Assembly (NCBI GenBank): GCA_951799405.1
Contig: CATOGX010000092.1
Location: 31,117-95,116, forward strand
Length of the DNA stretch: 64,000 nucleotides
Direction of reading: 5' to 3'
DNA from: Agapetus fuscipes
Taxonomy: Eukaryota; Arthropoda; Insecta; Trichoptera; Glossosomatidae
Both the position numbers and the translations under genes were made by a program. Of this stretch, positions 9,251-21,000 are shown piece after piece; within the stretch, counting starts at the first letter, position 1; each line of letters begins with the position of its first letter. The notes below the pieces were generated by a model, which saw only the letters and a program-made list of their open reading frames with translations, was not told the origin of the DNA and made no database searches.

Positions 9251-9745
9251 CAGTGTTGCCACCTTAGCCCTTTTGGGGCTAGATCTAGCACTTTTTACTG
9301 TAGGTGAACTCGTTGTTTAATGATTTAGCTCGAAAAGGGCTATCTAGCCCTTTTCATTTACTTGAAAATATTGTACGAAAATCTGAAATTTGCGCCATGT
9401 TAGCATCGCGATAACATCGAACTTTTGCGATTTTCGTCATATATATTGTTTTTTTTTTTTGGTAGATACCATTTGTTCGATTATGGCAACATATCTATGG
9501 CAACTAAATGATTCTAAACGGAACTTTAGTTTGTAAAATAACTAATATTTTTAATTTTTGAACCTAATTTTGAAAAAAATTATTGTGATTCAAACTAAAA
9601 AATAAATACATAAATGAAATCATTAGTCCAGGTATTTTTTTAAGCCTTTTTTTACACCAACTCCTTTTGTGCTCCTTTTAGCCCGATCTAGCCCTTTTTA
9701 GCTTCTTCAATTGCCCCCATTACTAAAACTAAGGTGGCAACACTG
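9251..9745. mobile_element. hAT-type MITE (495 bp)
   Basis: Terminal inverted repeats CAGTGTTGCCACCTTAG and CTAAGGTGGCAACACTG are flanked by a perfect 8-bp duplication CGCCGCGC (9243-9250 and 9746-9753). The 8-bp duplication and CAGTG start are hAT hallmarks. It has no transposase frame, so it is non-autonomous. Inside, the motif AGCCCTTTT/CTAGCCC recurs near both ends, as subterminal transposase-binding sites often do. Confidence 0.92.
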
Positions 9746-9776
9746 CGCCGCGCTCCCGCCACACAGACACACTAAT

Positions 9777-9955
9777 GGGGCTTCCACACGCTTGCCAACC
9801 CATCACAAGTCAAGCGCACAGTGTGTCGTCTAGACTCTAGAACATGCTAGCTGGACAAAATTTTGTCTAATGGACTAATTTTGTCCAGCTAGCATGTTCT
9901 AGACGACACACTGTGCGCTTGACTTGTGATGGGTTGGCAAGCGTGTGGAAGCCCC
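9777..9955. mobile_element. 179-bp near-perfect palindromic foldback element
   Basis: It runs from GGGGCTTCCACACGC to GCGTGTGGAAGCCCC. The two arms of about 80 bp match almost perfectly, apart from a 7-bp insertion near 9831-9837 in the left arm and a short central loop. The DNA could fold as one long hairpin. The flanks carry AT on each side, so the target duplication is at best 2 bp. The superfamily is not determined. Confidence 0.8.
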
Positions 9956-10574
9956 ATAAGACCGCCGAGCGGGTAACATCTCACGCGTTCCCGCCAATTT
10001 CCAAGCAGAGACGCAAAACTACTTTGCACCGTCGCGTCGTCTGGACATCTCCGCAGTTCACTACGTCATCACCAGAGAAACTTCGAGACCACCGAGCGGA
10101 CATCTACATCTCCCGCCAATTTCCAAGCAGAGACGTACATCTTACCTCGCGCCTTCGCCTGGACATCTCCAGCTGCACCAAATCTTCACCTGGACATCTC
10201 CAGCTTCGCTACATCTTCACCTAGAAGACTCTCAAGACCTCGCCTGGAACAGACTTGAGGCAACCGTCTCCTACAGCACACTGCTCACATCACAACTCAA
10301 AGGTCCTTCTTAGGGCCACTTTTAAGTTTCCTCAAAAGTTTATTGTTTTTCCTCCTGCTCACAACAAAAGGTCCTTCTTAGGGCCAATCAGAACTTACTC
10401 AAAAGTTTCAAGTTACTTCCTAATTGCCAACTTACATATTTCCTTTCCTTCCCCCACTTCAAGCATCAAGCATCCTGCTCGCCTCACAAGCAAGGCGGAT
10501 TAAGGAGGACTTCCGCCTGGACGCAGTGGAAGCTTGAAGACAGGAAGATTTCAACCAAGACAACATTTTGAATT

Positions 10575-11014
10575 AACTTTATTTTATTTTTATTTTATTT
10601 TTAAGGAGAAAAAACAGATACAGACACAAAAACAAATACAAGAAAAATGTAAACATAAACAGTAGTGTGCCTTAATCCTAAAGAATTCCCACAGATATGT
10701 AAAAACAATAAAATAGCTGACGAAAAATAAAAACATAAAAGAAATCGATGAGGTAAAAAGTAAATCAAATTAACAACAGAAATAAAAATAAGAGGAAAGA
10801 AAAAAAAAGTGAAAAGAGAAACTAAGAATAAACAAAAAATATACAAAAAATGATAAAAAGAAAACCCATTCAAGATATAATGGATAGCACGGACATTTTA
10901 TAAATACTTTTTAATAGGTCAGATCTAAAGGAGTACTTCACTTTATTAAATATATCTAAATCACTAAAATATATATTAAAATCACTGCACATTCTATACA
11001 TAGGAGCTCTTTGA
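10575..11014 (-). repeat. 0.44-kb interspersed repeat, copy 2 (uninterrupted)
   Basis: This is the intact counterpart of 3205-3613 plus 8860-8903. On the minus strand it begins at TCAAAGAGCTCC and ends in a (TAAAA)-type tail. It gives the empty site of the Ty3 insertion (AAAATATATATTAAAATC). No credible protein is encoded. Confidence 0.78.
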
Positions 11015-11093
11015 TCGAACATTACTAACTGCATTAAAAATATACACTTTCAAATACGGGCTTTCATTCACACCACACCCTCAACCTCCAAAA

Positions 11094-11562
11094 TGCACTA
11101 TGCTTTTAGACTATGCTCTTTGCGTTATGCACTATGCTTTTACACTATGCTCTTTGTGTTATGCCCTATGCTCTATGCATTATGCTTTTAGACTATGCTC
11201 TTTGTGTTATGCACTATGCTCTATGCACTATGCTTTTAGACTATATGCTCTTTGTGTTATGCACTAGGCAGACTATGCTCTTTGCGTTATGAACTTTGCT
11301 TTTAGACTATGCTCTTTGTGTTATGCACTATGCTCTATGCATTATGCTTTTAGACTATGCTCTTTGTGTTATGCACTATGCACTATGCTTTTACACTATG
11401 CTCTTTGCGTTATGCACTATGCTTTTAGACTATGCTCTTTGTGTTATGCCCTATGCTCTATGCATTATGCTTTAAGACTATGCTCTTTGTGTTATGCACT
11501 ATGCCCTATGCATTATGCTTTTAGACTATGCTCTTTGTGTTATGCACTATGCTCTATAAAAA
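11094..11562. repeat. ATGC-rich satellite, block 2
   Basis: Tandem about 34-bp units are built of GCACTATGCTTTTAGACTA, TGCTCTTTGTGTTAT and an optional GCTCTAT insert. All frames stay open because the unit lacks stops, so the MLFVLCTMLL-type reading frames are artefacts. Confidence 0.9.
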
Positions 11563-11576
11563 TAAAAATAAAATTA

Positions 11577-11868
11577 GGCTGATTTATTTGGTGAGCGCTG
11601 TTTTTGTGTGTATTGCACCTCAAGACCCCTCTGCGAACTTGGTCGTCGCTGTAGAAAGCGCAAATTCTCAAGCAAGACTCAGTTGTTGTAAGGCTGGATG
11701 CACCTTTTGATGACCGGTCTTTGGTAAAGGTTTATGAATTTTTCAACCCAGCGAAGAGAAAATTTTAAAATATAAATGGTATATTTGTTGTTCTCCGCCG
11801 GGATTCAAACCCACGACCTTCCAGTTACGAGTCCGAAGTGTTACCACCTGGACTACGGACCGGTCTAA
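11577..11868 (-). mobile_element. tRNA-derived SINE, family 1
   Basis: Read on the minus strand, a head GACCGGTCCGTAGTCCAGG contains an A box. A B box GGTTTGAATCCC follows, then a body with CAGCGAAGAG and GACCGGTCATCAAAAG. The 3' part has GGTCTTGAGGTGCAATACACAC and an AAAAT-type tail. Related copies lie at 31843-32058 and 45029-45283, with solitary 3' parts at 37.5 and 39.5 kb. Confidence 0.85.
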
Positions 11869-11870
11869 CT

Positions 11871-11978
11871 CTATGTACTATGCTTTTACACTATGCTCTT
11901 TGTGTTATGCACTATGCTTTTAGACTATGCTATTTGCATTATGCACTATGCTCTATGTACTATGCTTTTATACTACCT
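11871..11978. repeat. ATGC-rich satellite, block 3
   Basis: It has the same modules as 11094-11562. It ends at TTATACTACCT, where a 2.4-kb element is inserted. Confidence 0.85.
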
Positions 11979-12739
11979 CCCTGCAAAAAATTCTAGCTCA
12001 GTCTAGCTAGACTTTTTTTTGTATTTTCTGACTCCAGACTAGAACTTCCAAGAAGTTTGCAGAACGAGACAGCTATCGTCAGAAAAACAAAGAATTGCAT
12101 AGACATATTTGTCTGAGACATTTGAAGAAAAACTTAGATATCGTAAGAACTCATGAGCTATCTGAGAATTAACATGATATTCCTAGATGTAGCGAGATGT
12201 TTCAAAGAGTGTACGCCATAGACCAAACTAGATTACCAGAGGTTTCCTGAGACTTAAGGCCCTTAGTGAGAATTATGTAGATGTAGCTAGAAGCATGACT
12301 AAGTCACTAACGAGAAATACATAGATTGCGTTAGAATAACCCGGACACCATTGTGAAGATAGACTAGTACAGATTAACCGAGATTAAACCCGAAAATTAA
12401 ATCTTAAAGCCTACCTAGATCAGGTGAGATGTACAGAGATTGAGTAAAAGCACCCAATTATTGAAGATAAACAAAGACAAGGTGAGAATGTCCTAGACCG
12501 ACTCAGAGACATTCCAATACAACCTGCCGGGACTGTCTAAGATATTCCTAGACAGGAGGCAGGAAAAAAGTCCAAGACGGTCACATAGACTTCCTGAGAC
12601 TCTCCTAGACCGCCCCAGAAGAATACTGAAGGAGCCTGCCTGGACTGTCTCAGATAACCCTAGACAGTGGGAGAAAAAACAAGTCCAGACACCCGACCTA
12701 GATTCACTAAGACCGCTGTAGATGCTCAGGTTCCCTTGC

Positions 12740-13260
12740 CCTGGATTCACCTAGAATGAGCAAGGAGTATTGAGACGCCTTCCTTTGCGGCCTAGACCTC
12801 CCTAGATTTACCTATACCGCTGCAGTGCGCAGGTATGCCTTGCCCTGGGATTCACCTAGAATGAGCGAGGAGTATTGAGACGCCTTCCTTTGCGGCCTAG
12901 ACCTCCCTAGATTTACCTAGACCGCTGCAGTGCGCAGGCATGCCTTGCCCTGGGATTCACCTAGAATGAGCGAGGAGTATTGAGACGCCTTCCTTTGCGG
13001 CCTAGACCTCCCTAGATTTACCTAGACCGCTGCAGTACTCAGGTGCATTGCCCTGGGATTCACCTAGAGTAAGAGAGGAGTAATAAGACGCCATCCTGCT
13101 TTGCGACCTAGACCTTCCTAGATTCACCTAGACCGCTGCAGATGCTCAGGTGCCTTGCCCTGGACTCACCTAGACTGAGCGAGGAGTACTGAGACGCCTT
13201 CCTTTGCGACCTAGACCTCCCTAGATTCACCTAGACCGCTGCAGATGCCTAGGTGCCTTG
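12740..13260 (+). repeat. 105-bp tandem units (left half of the 2.4-kb element)
   Basis: The unit includes CCTAGACCTCCCTAGATTTACC, CTAGACCGCTGCAG and CTAGAATGAGCGAGGAGTA in order. The spacing of TCCTTTGCGG is 105, 105, about 103 and about 106 bp. Confidence 0.85.
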
Positions 13261-13418
13261 ACCTGGGACAGAAGATCATTGGCATGGTTACATCATTGGG
13301 CTAAATCATTGGTGTATGATGGAAGATCGTTGGCATGTGGCAGCATCATTGAGTGTCTATGATAATATTGTCACTGCACGATCATTGACATAATTGCATC
13401 ACTGGGTATTTAGCAAAT

Positions 13419-13600
13419 GGTTTGCTTTGCCAATAACAAGTTTGTTTTAAAACAGGCTTGCAAGAGTTGCAGGGCTTATGTTCATTTGAGATTGGATTTT
13501 TATGTTGTAAGTTCATATATGCGGCATGTGTAAGCGCGAACTTGGAGGTGTCTGCATATGGGAATGCATTTAATATGAATCTTAAGTGTAAATTATAGTT
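13419..13600 (+). mobile_element. RTE-like 3' end fragment
   Basis: It contains GCAAGAGTTGCAGGGCTTATG and GTAAGCGCGAACTT, hallmarks of the family's 3' UTR, and lies between the two opposed repeat halves of the 2.4-kb element. Confidence 0.75.
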
Positions 13601-13769
13601 GCAACAAGGTTATAGAAACCGATTGAAAACTGAGTTCAGCGTGTATGCACCTTGCGTGATAAAGATTGAGTTGAAAATAATAACTTTTGATTTACACACA
13701 CGGATGGCGTTACTTTCAACTCAAACACATACGCCAAATACAATGTTATGCTGATATAGACTAAACTTG

Positions 13770-14110
13770 CAGCGGTTTAGGTAAATCTAGAGAGGTTTAG
13801 GCCTCTAAGGAAGGTGTCTCAATACTCCTCGCTCATTCTAAGTGAATCTAGGGCAATGCACCTGAGCACTGCAGCGATCTAGGTTAATCTAGGGAGGTCT
13901 AGGCCGCAAAGGAAGGTGTCTCGGTACTCCTCGCTCAGTCTAGGTGAATCCAGGGCAAGGCACCTGAGCATCTACAGTGGTCTAGGTGAATCTAGGAAGG
14001 TCCAGGTCGCGAAGGACGACGTCTCAATGCTCCTCGCTCATTCTAGGTGAATCCCAGGGCAAGGCATTTGAGCATCTCCATCGATCTAGGTGAATCTAGA
14101 TGTCCCCAGC
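13770..14110 (-). repeat. 105-bp-like units in opposite direction (right half of the 2.4-kb element)
   Basis: On the minus strand it carries the same CTAGA-spaced unit as 12740-13260 (for example CTCGCTCATTCTAAGTGAATC on the plus strand). It gives the element its foldback symmetry. Confidence 0.8.
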
Positions 14111-14373
14111 CCTTACCGGATGACAGCTGGTAATTTCTCATTCATCCTAGGCGAATCTCAGTTAAACGACTACTGTAATCTGCAGCGGTCTAGGCTCGTC
14201 TGAGTGTGTCGAGGTTACGCATCTCACTTCTTCTCTCTAATTCTAGACTAATCCTGACTAAATGATCACGTACAGCATCTAGGTAAGTCTCGGGAAAAGG
14301 TTTCATTTTCTTGCTATGTTCTTCAAAATGGCTAGCTAGATCTAGATAGATTAGGCAAGAATTTTTTCGAGGG

Positions 14374-15665
14374 CTATGCTCTTTGTGTTATGCACTATGC
14401 TTTTAGACTATGCTCTTTGCGTTATACACTATGCTCTATGTGCTATGCTTTTATACTACCTATGCTCTTTGTGTTATGCACTATGCTTTTAGACTATGCT
14501 CTTTGCGTTATGCACTATGCTCTATGCACTATGCTTTTACACCATGCTCTTTGTTATATGCACTATGCTTTTTAGACTATGCTCTTTGTGTTATGCACTA
14601 TGCTCTTTGTGTTATGCACTATGCTTTTAGACTATGCTCTTTGTGTTATGCACTATGCTTTTACACTATGCTGTTTGTGTTATGCACAATGCTTCATGCA
14701 CTATGCTTTTACACTATGCTCTTTGTGTTATGAACTATGCTTTTTAGACTATGCTCTTTGTGTTATGCACTATGCTCTTTGTGTTATGCACTATGCTTTT
14801 AGACTATGCTCTTTGTGTTATGCACTATGCTTTTACACTATGCTGTTTGTGTTATGCACAATGCTTCATGCACTATGCTTTTAGACTATGCTCTTTGTGT
14901 TATGCACTATGCTCTATGTACTATGCTTTTACACTATGTTCTTTGCGTTATGCACTATGCTCTATGTACTATGCTCTATACACTATGCTCTTTGTTTTAT
15001 GCACTATCCTTTTAGACTTTGCTCTTTGTGTTATGCACTATGCCCTATGCATTATGCTTTTAGACTATGCTCTTTGTGTTATGCACTATGCCCTATGCAT
15101 TATGCTTTTAGACTATGCTCTTTGTGTTATGCACTATGCTCTATGCACTATGCTTTTAGACTATGCTCTTTGTGTTATGCACTATGCTGTTTGTGTTATT
15201 CACAATGCTTCATGCACTAGGTATGCTTTAAGACTATGCTCTTTGTGTTATGCACTATGCTCTATGTACTATGCTTTTACACTATGTTATTTGCGTTATG
15301 CACTATGCATTTTGTTTTATGCACTATGCTTTTACACTATGCTCTTTGTGTTATGCACAATGCTACATGCACTATGCTTTTAGACTATGCACTATGCTTT
15401 TAGACTATGCTCTTTGCGTTATGCACTATGCTTTTAGACTTTGCTCTTTGTGTTATGCACTATGCTCTATGCATGATGCTTTTAGACTATGCTCTTTGTG
15501 TTATGCACTATGCTCTATGCATTATGCTTTTAGACTATGCTCTTTGTGTTATGCACTATGCTCTATGCACTATGCTTTTAGACTATGATCGTTGCGTTAC
15601 GCACTATGCTTTTTGCATTATTCGCTTTGCGGCATGTGCTTTGCTTTATGTGTTATCCACTATGT
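14374..15665. repeat. ATGC-rich satellite, block 4 (1.3 kb)
   Basis: This is the longest block of the about 34-bp satellite, with variants where GCTCTATGCACTATG is inserted or a GCTGTTTGTG unit replaces GCTCTTTGTG. A higher-order pattern is visible: the stretch near 14579-14735 recurs near 14751-14890 almost unchanged (a 172-bp step). The long frames encode only the repeat. Confidence 0.9.
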
Positions 15666-16147
15666 TTTTGCCACCATTAACGATAAAATAACAAAGAATA
15701 CATTTCCACATATACTTTTATTTTCCTATAATATCAATGACATCCAAAGGTTTATTATTTTGTTATATAATATATCGGTAATCTACTCTTAAACACTAAC
15801 ATTGCAAATAAAGCACTCAAGGTAAGTGACATGTTTAACAAATATGAGTAAAGCTTTCCAAAAACTAAGTTATCTTTGTATATTGTCATTCAATTATCAC
15901 AAATTTTAGTAAACGATTTTTTTTCATTTTGACTTATTTTCCTATTTACATGGCTAATGAGTTGTTACCAACAGGAAAGAGAAAAAAATATAAGTTGGGG
16001 GATGATTAAGATGAATTTTAAGTAATATCTTGATTACCAGTGTACAAAACTCCTTGATTTCTGGGAGAAAAAAAATCTAAATTGGTTAAGTAGGAGAGAG
16101 AGAATTCCCATTAGTATCATTAAATGATCAATATAATAATATCATTC
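15666..16147. other. AT-rich intergenic sequence
   Basis: No gene, repeat unit or RNA was recognised here. Confidence 0.5.
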
Positions 16148-17095
16148 TATAATCTATAATCTAAGTTGCAAGGATATATTCATTCAAAGCTCTCAGATGT
16201 ATGCCCACAAACAAAAAAAAAAGTCAAAAATTTCTTATGCAAAAAATGTAGCAAACTAATAAACCAACATTACAAATCAGCATTGCAGATTAGCCGCCAC
16301 TTCTTCCTGTCCTTGCATACTTCTTTCATTTCATCCAGAGTCATAACCTTTTTCATACAAGCTCTCCTTTTATTATGACTCTGGATATCCCATTCACTCG
16401 CTATTTCGAAAATTTGGTCCATCCATACCTTTCTCGGTCTTCCTCTTCCACAACATCCATCAATTCTTGCAGCATATACTTTCTTCGTCAGTCTTTCCTC
16501 ATTCATTCTCTCCAAATGTCCAATCCATCTAAGTATACTTCTTTTAATCTTTACTTTCACACTTTCTCTTACACCACATTCCTCTCTAACAAAATCATTC
16601 CTCACCCTATCACTCCGTCTTTTTCCAATCATACTTCTTAAGTAGTCCATTTCCACTGTATGGACTTTACTAATCTCACTTTCACTCACCGTCCAGGCTT
16701 CACTTCCATACATCAGAGTGGGCACTAGTATACCACCGTGCACCGCCAGTCGAACATTCTTTGAAAGATTCTGGTTCCTGGCGATGCTAGCGGTAGCACC
16801 CAGTACGCACCTGCCTTTCATTATTCTTCTTTCAAATTCACCGGTCATTCTTCCATCTTTTTCAAACTTACTTCCCAGGTATACAAACTCATTTACGACA
16901 TCAACATTCATTCCATTAATTTTAAATTCATAATTCATACTTTCATCATCTCTTTCAAAAATCAATACTTTCGTCTTACTTGCATTCAACTTCAAATGGT
17001 TACCTAACAAAGCTTCATTCAATCTAGAGAGCAATTCAATATCAATAAATATCATTAACGATCTCCGATACATAATATGTAGTTCCTAGAGCAGA
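16148..17095 (-). mobile_element. RTE-like non-LTR retrotransposon, 5'-truncated
   Basis: A minus-strand element ends at 16148 with ATAGATTATAG-type short repeats and a shortened 3' UTR. It includes the end of the RT gene and is truncated at the 5' side near 17075-17095. It is the longest copy in the window of the family whose 3' end recurs about twenty times. Confidence 0.85.
16270..17073 (-). pseudogene. C-terminal part of RTE-like reverse transcriptase
   Basis: This 267-residue frame lacks the catalytic FADD/YADD region, so it is only the RT thumb and C-terminal part. NEFVYLGSKFEKDG, VLVPTLMYGSEAW-like (GGILVPTLMYGSEAWTV) and RRSILRW-like (RSILRWIGHLERMNEERL) are typical of insect RTE-type ORFs. 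It ends MKEVCKDRKKWRLICNADL, the same end seen at 7474-7545. The annotated ATG is internal to the original protein. Confidence 0.85.
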
Positions 17096-18037
17096 GTTCA
17101 ATGCAACAACCAACAAGGCATCAAGTACGTAAGACCCAGTGCCAAGTGTGCACCATTATAACCATGCCAGCTGAAGTTTCCTATGAATCCAAATCAAATT
17201 AATATTTAAGACATTTTTATCAACAACTTGAAAAATGAAGTTTCCAAAATATGGCAGAAATACTTGCAAAATATGAGGCACGTTTTATTTTAGCACAATA
17301 TAGTCATCAATATATATTATAATTATTATAGTTACAAATATGTAATATTATAGTTAGCAAGTTTAAAGCTACAGTTACATATGTACCACAATGCTGTTTC
17401 CCAAATATGAATGTAGTGAAGATTAGAGTGACAGCCTGCACCCCGAGTATAAGGCATAGCTCGGATTTCACCTCAATTGCGTAAATAGAAAATATATGGA
17501 ATATCCAAGGGCACACCTAGTGAGTAATTCAATTCTCATGCATTTGTTATTTACGCAATTGATGTGATGATACACAATGTGTTACACCAGGGGAACAGAA
17601 GCTCAGCAGTCAAGGCATTAATTAGATACAGCCGATACAGGGTAGTTTATTAAAATACAGGGTACAGTGCAGTGTGAAAGTAGTATATAAAAACAAAATT
17701 AAATATTTTTAAAGAAGAGATGTAAGAAAACATTAAAACATACTTTTTTATATTAAAATGGAATAAAGTATGATATAAAAAATGTGACACAAACACTTAA
17801 ATAAATATCACAAGTTTAACGGCACACATTTTATAAATATTTTTCTGATCAGGCAACACTAAAAGCACTTAGTTTCCCACTAGCAATACAACAAGCACTT
17901 ACATCTTAATTTAAAATCTTCTTAACATCAATGGACTTTGTGAGCATCTTCAAATTTCTCAGCGGCAAAGGTCACAAATCTATGAGACTAGGGTCCATCA
18001 CAACATTTTTAGTCTATGACATTTGTGCGGATTTCAT
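17096..18037. other. AT-rich stretch downstream of the large gene
   Basis: No gene is seen. It should include the 3' UTR of the minus-strand gene ending at 18038; an AATAAA on the minus strand occurs near 17645. An inverted repeat CAATTGCGTAAATA / TATTTACGCAATTG lies near 17476 and 17548. Confidence 0.4.
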
Positions 18038-21000
18038 TTAATTTGTTTGACCAAATAATTCAATGGCTGACAAATGAGTCCCCTCATTCAATATCATTTT
18101 AACTGCCAAGTCACCATTTTCAATTATTATTTTGAGAATGGCTTTAAGCTGAGGAGTCCCCCTTGTTTTGTTTGTTGCCTTTATCCTATTCAACAGACTG
18201 ATTGCAAGCAACAGGGACTCGTTGCGTTTACTCTGATCCAACACTCCCCCGACTATTCTCAAGAGGGAAGGGCCACTATCATCACAAAGATACAAAACCA
18301 CATCAACCGTGAAATCAGCAGCCACAGTTCTGAAGTATGTGTTGATAAGAATCCCGTATCTGCTAATATACTCGTCTAGCGATGACGACATCATCTTGCC
18401 ATAATTTTCCAAGAAGTCTAAAGGATCATCGGGAGTTTTGTCAAAGTCCCGCTTGAGCCCCAAGTAAGATTTAGACAGCAACAGTTTTAAGTTGAGTTCA
18501 AAGGCAGCTTCCAGCGGCAGCGCTTTCCTCATCATCTCAGACAACGCTTGCAAGAAGTTGATGAGATTTTTGGCAGAGTGGAAGTTGATGCACTGGTTGC
18601 AGCTCTCCTCTATGAAGTACTTCACTGTTTGCCTGTATGGGAAGTTGGATTCTGGTTTCAAGTCCCAACAGTCAGTCACGAACTTGCCAAACGCTTGGCA
18701 GGTCTTTTGAATGTGCGCTTCTTGCAGCTCGGCAGACTTCAGGTTTACCAAGTAGTGTATAATGAAGGCGAGCAGGTTTGTAGAGACCGCGCTGTCATCA
18801 GTTGAATACACGTAAAGGAACTCGTTGACCATTTCTTGGCAGAACTCTTCCCCGAGGAGATCAACAAACTGCCACAGAGTTGAAGTGAAGCCAATCATGG
18901 CGGAGTCCACGTCAACATTGCTCGCGGACAATCTTTTCATGGCTCTCCACGACGCCGTGCAAAACTCATTAACGAACTGCGGGGGGATGGGGGATATGCT
19001 TTTCAAAAACTGAAACGAGCCTTGATCCTTCTCCTCAAAAGTTTTCAAACAATCCATTATCAGATCAAAATATTGTTTCTGCACTACAGGATCGTGCTCA
19101 TTCTGAAAGCTGTGCATCAGTTTGTTGAAGACGACTTGCCTTATAGAGCTGTTGGGCTCAGCCTGCCACAGCCTGCTGTACGTCGGCAACAGCAAGCTGT
19201 CCGGGTATAGAAAGTACGCCAACCTAACACCGTGTTTCTTTACAGATACAGGAGAGCTCAGCAAGGTCTGGATGAAAGATATGCCAGGTTGAGATGCCTT
19301 CTTGAAAGGCAATGATAGCAAAGAAGGCAAAGCGAATTTGAGATAGTCGTCTCTTGCTATCTTTGAAATCATTTCAAAAGATATTGGTGGGTTTATGAAC
19401 TTGATGTTCTTAGTGATGACTTCAGTGCGCTGGTACTCGTCTGCGTCTTTGTTTGTTATGTCGATTTTTGTTTCAGCAGGAATGAACGGCGTGATGAATT
19501 GTTCGTAGGTTTTGAGATCAAGTAACCAGGATAATTGGACTAGAGATCCCGACTGCTCTATGCCTCTCTTCTCCTTCACTTTCTCATGGAGTTTGTCTAT
19601 GATGGCTCTGCCCAGACTATCCACACAATACGCTCTGATCTTCTGGTAGAACCTCACATAGCCAATATATTGTGACCTGTACATGGGCAATGAGTCTCTC
19701 AACAGCAGATCGATGTTGTCCAAGAGCACTCTGTCGTTGTGCTTCAGGTAATTGTATGCTTTCTCTTGGTTAAAATTGAATTTGAAAACTTCATTCACAA
19801 ATTCATTTCTGATTTCGACTTGAAAATCCAACATGCTAAAAACATTGCTGCGCTTGTCAGAGTCTGCAGCCGCGACCCATAGCCGCAACAGCTCCATCAG
19901 CCACTTCTCCTGCACCACTAAACGCTGCTGACTTTTATTCTTTTCATTCCATGTTTTGATTGAGAGTAATATCAAATACAAGTAGTTCTCCGCTGTATGA
20001 GACTTCAAGTCCTGCCTTATCACAACTTCCATTTTGGTATAAAAAGAATTTAAGATCGCCCTGTGGTATTCTGGAATGTCTGTTATCATATTGAGAGAGC
20101 GTATTTCAAAAGCAAGCAACTTGTCGATGATGGCGTCATAAGGCAGCTTGTTAAGGATGCGGAAATGAAGAGATTCTTGTAGGATCTCAACTATGAAAGC
20201 CTGTCGATAGTTCACCTCAATATCCTTGTTGTAGTACATGATCTCCAGCATTTCATCAATAACGTTCCAGTGCTCGGCAGACAGCTGGTGAAGCTTGAAG
20301 ACTGTCATCAATTCATTTAAGAATCCGTACCGCAACATTTCCAGATCGTTGCGGTGTTTTTTAGCGACGTTCTTCATGACTTGTAGAAGGCAATCCGTAT
20401 CGTTGTTGATTTTGCAACACGCAATCATGTGACGCAGGATGTCCAGCCTTGCATCTGTTACAGTGGTGTTGTCCTTCAAGAAGTAAAACCTTGGCATTGC
20501 AATATCCGGAGTCAGGCACTTCAGGTAATATCCTTCATCAAAATCATCTTTGGCTTTTGAGTAGTTTTTAAGTTTCTTTTGGGCCCACGTGGTTCTCAGG
20601 TTTTTTGGTAAGTATTTAAACTCCTCCGGGTTTACGTTTTGATTGTCTAACAAGGACGCGCCGTCATACTTCTCCGCATAAAGCTTCATCCAGTAGATGA
20701 TCCTGTACTCCGGCTTCATGTGCCCCAGCAGCTTGGTGGCGTTGTAGTTGTTGTAAAAGTGATCTTTATCCGCGTACTTTGTCAAGTTGAAGATGATTTT
20801 ATCAAACTTTTCTCCTTTGAACGAATCAATGATCGCCTGATGATTCAAAAAACAAATGTAATCATTGATGTTGTCGACGATTTTTTGTGGATCGCTTTTG
20901 CACAGAACCAATGATGTTCGGTAGCCAAAAGTGGGAGAGATTTTAGTTCGGACATCGTTAAAGAAATCTAGAAACACATCAGGGAAATCTTGTGCAAAAA

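Larger units (their letters stand above)
9183..10565 (+). mobile_element. candidate solo LTR, split by two smaller elements
   Basis: A GC-richer segment starts TGTGCGTGCCC and ends ACAACA, with a TATA-like GTATAAAAAG near 9230. It contains internal partial duplications (CCGCCAATTTCCAAGCAGAG twice, AAAGGTCCTTCTTAGGGCCA twice). This resembles a long LTR, possibly BEL/Pao-like. No target duplication was found and no second copy is in the window, so the call is tentative. It is interrupted by a hAT MITE (9251-9745) and a palindrome (9777-9955). Confidence 0.35.
11979..14373. mobile_element. 2.4-kb terminal-inverted-repeat/foldback-like element rich in CTAGA motifs
   Basis: The ends form an imperfect inverted repeat of about 35 bp: CCCTGCAAAAAATTCTAGC at the left and the complement of CCCTCGAAAAAATTCTTGC at the right. 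The flanks fuse to the satellite sequence TACTACCTATGCTC, which exists unbroken at 14453-14466, so this is an insertion with at most a 2-3 bp duplication (CT). The left interior has about five tandem 105-bp units (12781, 12886, 12991, about 13094, 13200). The right interior (13770-14100) has similar units in the opposite direction. CTAGA recurs throughout. No transposase frame was seen. An RTE 3' fragment lies in the middle. Confidence 0.7.

Noticed and set aside
14390..15691. Many overlapping frames such as MLFVLCTMLLDYALCV across the ATGC satellite
   Set aside because: The unit lacks stop codons in several frames, so the frames only restate the repeat.
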